Below, in pieces: positions 7,371 to 12,788 of a DNA stretch of 26,729 nt. The stretch is taken from positions 1 through 26,729 of the forward strand of contig DATBIO010000044.1 in the NCBI GenBank assembly GCA_036556965.1. Reading direction: 5' to 3'. Origin of the DNA: DATBIO01 sp036556965. GTDB lineage: Bacteria > Acidobacteriota > Vicinamibacteria > Fen-336. The translations under genes were made by a program, and so were the position numbers. The notes below the pieces were generated by a model. That model was not told where the DNA came from. It saw only the letters and a program-made list of their open reading frames with translations, and did not search any database. How positions within the stretch are numbered: the stretch's first letter is position 1; each line of letters starts with the position of its first letter.

Positions 7371-8365
7371 CGCGTGTGCCTCATTATCTCCGCCCGCGCG
7401 CGCGCCGCGATGGCGTGCGGGGGCTCGCCCTCCCCCACCGGCACGTAGGCGGCACGCCCCGGGGCGCGCAGCCAGGCCACCAGCCAGGGCAGGTCGCCCG
7501 TCCCTGCGGACGGGGCCGCCCACCCCAGCGCGGACACGTCGGCTTCCGTTGGCTCCGCGGCCGCCTCCACCGCCCCCGCTTCGAGCACGTTCCAGGCCCG
7601 GACGGGGTAGAGCGCGCAGCCGCCCCCGGCGGTTTCCACCACCAGCCCGCGGGCCTCGCCCGGCGCCGACACCCACGCGGGGAGCGAGGCGTCGCCGCGG
7701 CGCGCGGGCGCGGCCAGCCAGCCGGCGGCCTCGCGGGCGCGCGCCCGGTAGGCCTCCTCGCCCACGCGTGCGAGGCAGGGCGCCGCGCAGGCCTGCGTCT
7801 GCGCGTACAGGCAGCCCAGGCCGAGCGGCAGCTCGGGGTGCGGCTCGAACACGTAGTCGCACGGCCGCAGCGCGAAGAGGCGGTTCACCGCCTGCGCCGC
7901 CTCCTCCGCGTCGCCGCGGCGCAGGAACGGGCCGAAGGCGTCGGCGCGGCCGGGGCCGACGCGGACGGAGAGCCGCGGGAAGCGCTGCCCAGGGTCCAGG
8001 TGGAGGAAGGCCGGCGGCTTGAGGTCGCGCCGCGCGCCGGGGGCCGTGTGCCGCTCCATCAGGCGCTCGAAGACGAGACGCTGGCGGAAGGCGCCGGGGG
8101 TGGGCGCCCAGCGCACCGCGGCCGCCACCGGGCGGAGGTCCGTGGGCGGGCGCTGCCCCTTGCGCGGCCGCGCGCCGCCCAGGTGGCCCGCCGCCCAGCG
8201 GCGGAGGTTGGCCGCGCGCCCGATGACGAGGCTCACCCCGCCGGGGCCCACGATCTGTCCGACCCCGGGACCCGCGGGGAGCGCGCCGGGGTCCAGCGGC
8301 AGCTGCGCCTCCGTGAAGGGGGGCAGCTCGAGGCGGTGGGGGTGGTCGTGCACGGAGGCGTGCAC
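7367..8365 (-). CDS. UvrC/Cho-like protein: degenerate GIY-YIG domain, no RNase H nuclease domain
   Basis: The 332 residues follow the N-terminal half of UvrC. Residues 34-56 (GVGQIVG ... SLVIGRAANLRRW) match the GIY-YIG strand pair, but GIY reads GQI, YIG reads VIG, and the usual K of VGKAxNL is R50. Glu100 in LVFERLME fits the conserved metal-site Glu. RFPRLSVR and DAFGPF (145-147 GPF) follow as in UvrC. Cysteines 169, 185, 193 and 197 repeat the 8- and 4-residue spacing of the E. coli UvrC cysteines reported to hold an iron-sulfur cluster. The UvrBC-binding, RNase H and HhH parts are missing, as in E. coli Cho. The remainder (about 220-332) is unfamiliar. Start GTG 8365 lies 10 bases after greA. 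Incision activity is doubtful. Confidence 0.75.
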   Translation of the reverse strand: MHASVHDHPHRLELPPFTEAQLPLDPGALPAGPGVGQIVGPGGVSLVIGRAANLRRWAAGHLGGARPRKGQRPPTDLRPVAAAVRWAPTPGAFRQRLVFERLMERHTAPGARRDLKPPAFLHLDPGQRFPRLSVRVGPGRADAFGPFLRRGDAEEAAQAVNRLFALRPCDYVFEPHPELPLGLGCLYAQTQACAAPCLARVGEEAYRARAREAAGWLAAPARRGDASLPAWVSAPGEARGLVVETAGGGCALYPVRAWNVLEAGAVEAAAEPTEADVSALGWAAPSAGTGDLPWLVAWLRAPGRAAYVPVGEGEPPHAIAARARAEIMRHTR

Positions 8366-8375
8366 GGCTCCGGGG

Positions 8376-8888
8376 CTAGCTGCCGGCGGCGGCGGCGTCC
8401 CCGTTCTCTTGCACCTGGTCGTAGATGGTCACCAGGCGCGTGATCTCGTACTCCTTGGAGCCGGCGGGGACGGTGACCTCCACCACGTCCCCCTCCTCGT
8501 GGTTGAGGAGGCACCTCCCGATGGGGGACATGGGCGAGATGCGGCCCTGGGCGGGGTCCGACTCCTCGGGGGTCACGATCTCGTAGACGACCTCGTTCCC
8601 GCTGGCCGTCTCGCGCACGTGCACGGTGGACCCGAGGCCCACCTTGTCGCGCGGGATCTTGTCCAGGTTGACGCGGGAGAGGGCGGCCAGCCTCGAGTGG
8701 AGCTGGGCGAGGCGGGCCTCCAGGTAGCGCTGCCGCTCCTTGGCCGCCTTGTACTCCGCGTTCTCGCGCAGGTCCCCGTGCTCGCGTGCCTTCAGGATCT
8801 CCTTGGGCAGCTGCACCTTGAGCTCGTAGTCGAGAGTGCGGATCTCTTCCGCGAGCTTCTTCTTGATGTCGATCATGCCGCTGGCCAT
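8376..8888 (-). CDS. greA: transcription elongation factor GreA
   Basis: GreA enters the RNA polymerase secondary channel and stimulates cleavage of backtracked RNA. The N-terminal antiparallel coiled coil spans about 5-75 and carries the tip motif REHGDLRENAEY with the acidic pair Asp39 and Glu42. The C-terminal FKBP-like domain spans about 80-158 and has VTPEESDPAQGRISPMSPIG and the late EYEI strand. ATG 8888 gives 170 residues; ATG 8876 (MIDIKKKL) would give 166 and is closer to common family starts. A short Ala/Gly tail follows the domain. Only 12 bases separate ATG 8888 from the divergent start at 8901, leaving no room for a normal leader. The UvrC-like gene follows 10 bases later, so greA probably leads the minus-strand run. 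Confidence 0.95.
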   Translation of the reverse strand: MASGMIDIKKKLAEEIRTLDYELKVQLPKEILKAREHGDLRENAEYKAAKERQRYLEARLAQLHSRLAALSRVNLDKIPRDKVGLGSTVHVRETASGNEVVYEIVTPEESDPAQGRISPMSPIGRCLLNHEEGDVVEVTVPAGSKEYEITRLVTIYDQVQENGDAAAAGS

Positions 8889-8894
8889 AGTATC
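8888..8894. promoter_or_regulatory. overlapping divergent -10-like sequence between greA and the RNA methyltransferase
   Basis: TAGTAT on the plus strand (8888-8893) and GATACT on the minus strand (8894-8889) each match four of six -10 bases, and they overlap in the only AT-rich patch between two start codons. If used, both transcripts would start at or inside the first codons and be leaderless or nearly so. No -35 was identified. Confidence 0.25.
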
Positions 8895-8900
8895 ACGCAG

Positions 8901-9692
8901 GTGCCGGACGCCCCCGTCAGCAGCGCGAGCAACCCGCTGGTGAAACGGCTGCGCGCGCTGAAGCGGCGCGGCGACGACGCCTCCTGCCTGCTCGAGGGGC
9001 CCAAGCTGGTGGGCGAGGCCCTGTCCGCGGGGATCGTCCTGGAGGCGGTGGTGGCCTCGCCGCGCTTCCTGGCCGCCCCCGCCGGCCGCGCCCTGGTCGC
9101 GGCCTGCGCGGCGGCCGGGCTCGAGGTCCGGCGGATCGAGGACCGCCTGCTCGACGCGCTCTCGGAGGCGGAGGCCAGCCAGGGCGTGCTCGCGCTGGCC
9201 CGCCGGCCGCGCTTTTCGGAGGACGCCCTCTTCGCGGGCGTGCCCCTGGTGCTGGTGGCGGTGGGCGTGCAGAACCCCGGCAACGTGGGCGCGCTCCTGC
9301 GCTCGACGGAAGCGGCGGGCGGGACGGGCGCCTACCTCGCCGACGGCTGCGCGGACCCCTTCTCCTGGAAGGCCCTGCGCGGCTCGATGGGCAGCGCGTT
9401 CCGCCTGCCCCACTTCCGCGCCGCCTCGCGCGAGGCGCTGGGCCGCCTGCGCTCCCGCGGGGTGAGGGTGGTTGCCGCCGACGCGGGCGCCGGGACCTCC
9501 TACGACGGCCTGGACTGGAAGCGGCCGACGGCGGTGCTGGTCGGGAACGAGGGCGCGGGCCTGCCCGAGTCCATCGCCGCCGACGAGCGGGTGCGCATCC
9601 CCATGGCCGGAGGCGCGGAGAGCCTGAACGTCGCGGTGGCCGCCGCCATCCTCCTCTTCGAGGCGGCCCGCCAGCGGCGTAGCATGCGCTGA
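8901..9692 (+). CDS. SpoU/TrmH-family RNA 2'-O-methyltransferase
   Basis: The 263-residue protein has the layout of TrmH/RlmB-like SPOUT methyltransferases, which use SAM to methylate a ribose 2'-OH in rRNA or tRNA. The N-terminal substrate-binding domain (about 5-105) starts with SNPLVKRLRALKRR and includes FLLEGPKLV-type residues and the SEAEASQGVLAL strand. The knotted catalytic domain carries motif 1 NPGNVGALLRSTEAAG at 125-140 (Arg134), motif 2 VGNEGAGLP at 214-222 and motif 3 SLNVAVAAAI at 241-250. Start GTG 8901 fits the domain beginning; the frame upstream is only a chance extension. The stop TGA overlaps the rarA ATG by one base (TGATG), so both genes are probably co-translated. Target RNA unknown. 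Confidence 0.9.
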   Translation: MPDAPVSSASNPLVKRLRALKRRGDDASCLLEGPKLVGEALSAGIVLEAVVASPRFLAAPAGRALVAACAAAGLEVRRIEDRLLDALSEAEASQGVLALARRPRFSEDALFAGVPLVLVAVGVQNPGNVGALLRSTEAAGGTGAYLADGCADPFSWKALRGSMGSAFRLPHFRAASREALGRLRSRGVRVVAADAGAGTSYDGLDWKRPTAVLVGNEGAGLPESIAADERVRIPMAGGAESLNVAVAAAILLFEAARQRRSMR

Positions 9693-11080
9693 TGGCCCAG
9701 CGCGGCTCGGAGGGGTCCGGCTTCCTGTTCCCGGGCGGCGGGAGCGCGTCCCGCCCGGCGCGCGCACGGCGCGACGCCCCCCTCGCCGACCGCATGCGCC
9801 CGCGCACGCTGGAGGAGATCGTCGGGCAGGAGGAGGCGCTGGGCCCGGGCGCGCCGCTGCGCCGCGCCATCGAGAAGGACGCCCTTCCCTCCCTGATCCT
9901 GTGGGGCCCGCCGGGATCGGGGAAGACCACGCTGGCCCACGTGGTGCGCCTGCACACCAAGGCCCACTTCGAGGCCATGAGCGCCGTGCTCTCCGGGGTC
10001 AAGGAGCTGCGCGAGGTGCTGCGCCAGGCGGAGGACCGCCTGGCGCGCGAGGGCCGGCGCACCATCGTGTTCATCGACGAGATCCACCGCTACAACAAGG
10101 CGCAGCAGGATGCCCTCCTCTCCCACGTGGAGAAGGGCGACGTGGCCTTGATCGGCGCCACCACGGAGAACCCCTCCTTCGAGATCAACGCCGCCCTCCT
10201 CTCGCGCTGCCGGGTGGTGGTGCTGCGGCCCCTGGGCACGGACGACCTGGTGGGCGTGCTCGAGCGCGCCCTGGCGGACGCGGAGCGCGGGCTGGGAGCC
10301 TCGCGCGCCCGGGTGGCCCCGGAGGCGCTGCGCTTCCTGGCCCAGGCCGCCGATGGCGACGCGCGCACCGCGCTCAACGTGCTCGAGCTGGCCGTCACCA
10401 CGAGCCCTCCCGGCGCGGACGGGGAGACGGCGGTGGACCTGCCGGAGATGCAGCAGGCCTTCGCGCGCAAGGCGCTGCTCTACGACAAGGCGGGCGAGGA
10501 GCACTTCAACATCATCAGCGCGCTCCACAAGTCGCTGCGCAACTCCGACGCCGACGCCGGGCTGTATTGGCTGGCGCGCATGCTGGAGGCGGGCGAGGAC
10601 CCCCTGTACGTGGCGCGGCGCCTGGTGCGCTTCGCCTCGGAGGACGTGGGCCTGGCCGACCCGCAGGCCCTGGTGCTGGCCGTGGCCGCGCAGCAGGCCG
10701 TGCACTTCATCGGCCTGCCGGAGGGCGCCCTGGCCCTGGCCGAGCTGGCCGTGTACCTGGCCGCGGCCCCCAAGAGCAACGCCGTCTACCGCGCCTACGG
10801 CCAGGCCTCGGAGGACGCCCTGCGCACGCGCGCGGAGCCGGTGCCGCTGTGGATCCGCAATGCGCCCACGCCGCTCATGAAGGAGCTGGGCTACGGCGTG
10901 GGCTACCGCTACGCCCACGACGAGGCCGAGGGCGTGTCCGAGATGGAGTGCCTGCCCGAGGGCCTGCGCGGGCGCCGCTACTTCGAGCCCACGGAGCGGG
11001 GGGCGGAGGAGGCGCTCGGCCGGCGCCTGGAGGCGGCGCGGCTGGTGCGGCAGAAGATGGGGGGCGGCGGCGGGCGTTGA
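9692..11080 (+). CDS. rarA: replication-associated recombination protein RarA (MgsA), AAA+ ATPase
   Basis: RarA acts at stalled replication forks and is related to clamp loaders and RuvB. In 462 residues it shows Walker A GPPGSGKT at 72-79, Walker B IVFIDEIHRYNKAQQD from 125, sensor 1 GATTENPSFEIN from 155 and an arginine finger at LLSRC (Arg172). The C-terminal tetramerisation domain of the MgsA family follows, including HFNIISALHKSLRNSD, DAGLYWLARML and the AIYLAxAPKSNA-type segment, and the late HDEAEGVSEMECLPE region. ATG 9692 overlaps the previous stop. The N-terminal 30 residues contain FLFP, but I make no claim for a clamp-binding motif. The gene is intact and of the usual length. Confidence 0.95.
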   Translation: MAQRGSEGSGFLFPGGGSASRPARARRDAPLADRMRPRTLEEIVGQEEALGPGAPLRRAIEKDALPSLILWGPPGSGKTTLAHVVRLHTKAHFEAMSAVLSGVKELREVLRQAEDRLAREGRRTIVFIDEIHRYNKAQQDALLSHVEKGDVALIGATTENPSFEINAALLSRCRVVVLRPLGTDDLVGVLERALADAERGLGASRARVAPEALRFLAQAADGDARTALNVLELAVTTSPPGADGETAVDLPEMQQAFARKALLYDKAGEEHFNIISALHKSLRNSDADAGLYWLARMLEAGEDPLYVARRLVRFASEDVGLADPQALVLAVAAQQAVHFIGLPEGALALAELAVYLAAAPKSNAVYRAYGQASEDALRTRAEPVPLWIRNAPTPLMKELGYGVGYRYAHDEAEGVSEMECLPEGLRGRRYFEPTERGAEEALGRRLEAARLVRQKMGGGGGR

Positions 11081-11088
11081 CCGGGTGC

Positions 11089-11096
11089 TAGAATCC
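11089..11096 (+). promoter_or_regulatory. candidate -10 box upstream of the response regulator
   Basis: TAGAAT (11089-11094), again within the octamer TAGAATCC, lies in the 44-base gap after rarA and 36 bases before ATG 11125. TTGACC at 11077-11082 is only six bases away and therefore cannot act as its -35. The reuse of the octamer seen at 219-226 supports a real promoter element. Confidence 0.35.
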
Positions 11097-11124
11097 TGCG
11101 CCCATCCCTCTGGCGGTCATCACC

Positions 11125-11541
11125 ATGGCATCGAAGCGCATCCTCGCCGTCGACGACGACCCGGCCGCGCTGGGAGCGGTGCGTCAGATCCTGTCCCAGA
11201 AGGGCTACGAGGTCGTGACCGCTCCGGACGCCGAGTCCGCCATCGGTCTTCTGGGCCGCGAGATGTTCGACCTCGCCCTCCTCGACGTGGGGCTGCCCGG
11301 CATGTCGGGCTACGACCTCTGCCGGCGCATCCGCATGGAGCCCTCCACCCAGAACCTGCCCGTGGTCTTCCTCACCGCCAAGGGGATGCTCATGGACATG
11401 GCGGAGGGCGAGGACGCGGGCAGCGACCTGTACCTCATCAAGCCGGTGCTGGCGGCCAAGCTCATCAACATGGTGGGCATGTTCCTGTCGCCCGACGCGC
11501 CCCTGGCGCGCCGCCGCCGCAACGCCCCCACACCCTCCTAG
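11125..11541 (+). CDS. single-domain response regulator (CheY-like receiver)
   Basis: The 138 residues hold one receiver domain and no output domain. Acidic residues Asp10-Asp12 follow the first strand (ILAVDDD), Asp54 (LLDVGLPG) is the phosphoacceptor, Thr84 (FLTAKG) the switch residue and Lys106 (LIKPV) the conserved lysine, so phosphorylation should work. The last 15 residues are Arg/Pro-rich and probably disordered. No histidine kinase gene is nearby, so it is an orphan that must be phosphorylated by a kinase elsewhere. The ribosome site before ATG 11125 is poor. The stop shares CTAG (11538-11541) with the convergent membrane-protein gene. Confidence 0.92.
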   Translation: MASKRILAVDDDPAALGAVRQILSQKGYEVVTAPDAESAIGLLGREMFDLALLDVGLPGMSGYDLCRRIRMEPSTQNLPVVFLTAKGMLMDMAEGEDAGSDLYLIKPVLAAKLINMVGMFLSPDAPLARRRRNAPTPS

Positions 11542-12251
11542 GCCCCGCGCGGGTCGTCGAGCAGGGGGCGCGCGGCTTCCCCCTCGCGGGGAACGGGCAG
11601 GGCCAGGGCGACCCTCGGCTCCGGGTCCGCCCTCAGCAGGGCCAGCCCTCCCACGAAGAGGGCGAGGGTGAAGAACGAGACGTAGCCCGTGGCGGGCGCG
11701 TAGGCGGGGAGGTCGATCGAGCCCAGGCTGACGCCTTCCAGGACCAGCCCGAGCAGCCGGCGGCCCCACCCGCCTTCCGGCTGGCGCACCGCGGCCAGCA
11801 GCAGGTGCTTCAGCACGAAGGCGGTGCCGAAGAGGACGGCCACGCTGCGCAGCAGGCGCAGGGCGTCGAAGGGCGCGAACTGGTCGTGCCACAGCGTCCA
11901 CAGGAAGAAGAGGGCGAACATCCAGTGCAGCAGCCCGCGCTCGGGCAGCGCGGAGTTGAAGGCCTGGGCGGTGGCGAAGAACAGCGCGAGCAGGGTCAGG
12001 AAGTGGGAGGTGCGGGCGAGGGCGGGCAGGTGCCCCCCCAGCCAGCGGTCCAGCCGTATCAGGCGCGCGCGCACGCACACGCTCAGCAGCAGCACGGCCA
12101 TGACCAGGGTGACCAGGGGCGGGGCCAGGAACAGGAGGTCGCCCCCCGGCTCCACGCGCAGTCCTCCCAGCAGTCCCGCGGTAAGGAGGAGCACGGGCAG
12201 GAACACGAAGCGGACCCAGCCCGCCTCGGCCCGGGGAGTGGGCACGCTCAC
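11538..12251 (-). CDS. integral membrane protein, about six TM helices
   Basis: I do not recognise the family. The 237 residues contain hydrophobic stretches at about 13-31, 39-60, 80-98, 107-122, 133-152 and 186-206, with few charged residues between them and a polar Pro/Arg tail of about 30 residues. The motif LWHDQFAPFDALRLLRS joins helices four and five. The start GTG 12251 overlaps the upstream stop as GTGA (12248-12251); the frame continues upstream only as an overlap with the neighbouring gene. It is probably co-expressed with the TM-anchored protein before it and perhaps with the lytic transglycosylase, which suggests a membrane or envelope function, but nothing in the sequence shows which. 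Confidence 0.7.
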   Translation of the reverse strand: MSVPTPRAEAGWVRFVFLPVLLLTAGLLGGLRVEPGGDLLFLAPPLVTLVMAVLLLSVCVRARLIRLDRWLGGHLPALARTSHFLTLLALFFATAQAFNSALPERGLLHWMFALFFLWTLWHDQFAPFDALRLLRSVAVLFGTAFVLKHLLLAAVRQPEGGWGRRLLGLVLEGVSLGSIDLPAYAPATGYVSFFTLALFVGGLALLRADPEPRVALALPVPREGEAARPLLDDPRGA

Positions 12252-12742
12252 TTGCGCACCTCCAGCACCCGCAGGGGGTTGAAGTCGCTCCAGGTCTTGC
12301 GCACGCCGTCCTCCAGCTCGGCCCTCAGCTCCGCCGGCGTGCGCAGGCCGAGCTGGGGGTCGTCCACGCGCAGGGCCGGCGCGCCCAGCGCCTGCACGCG
12401 GTCCACCGCCTCCAGGCCCTGCCGGTACAGGCCGTCGTCGTGGTGGAGGCGGCCCCAGCCCTCCCGGTAGAAGGCGTAGGCCACGTAGAACTGGACGCGC
12501 GCGTCGCGCCGCGCGGGGTCGGCGCGCGCCCATTCCGCGCGCGCGGGCCCGAACTGCTCGCGGCGGAACAGCTCGAGGCCGGACTGGAAGCGGGGCTCGT
12601 CCACGGCGTAGGTCCCGGTGGCCACCTGGGCCCCCGTGTGGATCTCCGCCAGCGTGCGCGGCTGGGTCGCGTACAGCCAGGCGATGGCCGCGCCGTAACC
12701 GAGGGTCACGGCGATGCCGAGGGCAGGCACGAGCGTCCGCAC
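12248..12742 (-). CDS. membrane-anchored helical (TPR-like) protein
   Basis: The 164 residues begin with one membrane helix (about 4-25, VPALGIAVTLGYGAAIAWLY). The rest is predicted to be helical and exported or cytoplasmic. Residues about 50-125 contain FQSGLELFRREQFGPARAEW and then VQFYVAYAFYREG, a pair of helices with the small and aromatic spacing of tetratricopeptide repeats. No named family is recognised. The start GTG 12742 is inferred. It lies 46 bases after the lytic transglycosylase gene on the same strand and overlaps the next membrane-protein gene by four bases. A scaffold role in the envelope would fit but is a guess. Confidence 0.7.
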   Translation of the reverse strand: MRTLVPALGIAVTLGYGAAIAWLYATQPRTLAEIHTGAQVATGTYAVDEPRFQSGLELFRREQFGPARAEWARADPARRDARVQFYVAYAFYREGWGRLHHDDGLYRQGLEAVDRVQALGAPALRVDDPQLGLRTPAELRAELEDGVRKTWSDFNPLRVLEVRK

Positions 12743-12788
12743 ACCGGGAGAGTAGCCCCAGCGCGTGCCCTGGGCCAGGAGGGCCCGG

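Noticed and set aside
7371..7862. N-terminal extension of the patatin-like frame to 653 residues
   Set aside because: The added part is Arg/Gly-rich, overlaps the UvrC-like gene in another frame, and GTG 7370 gives a normal domain start with a GTGA overlap.
8019..8900. Long upstream extension of the RNA methyltransferase frame
   Set aside because: It lies antisense to the UvrC-like gene and greA, and the family N-terminus begins right after GTG 8901.
11077..11094. TTGACC plus TAGAAT as a full promoter before the response regulator
   Set aside because: The spacer is only six bases, far too short for sigma70; only the -10 part is retained as a candidate.
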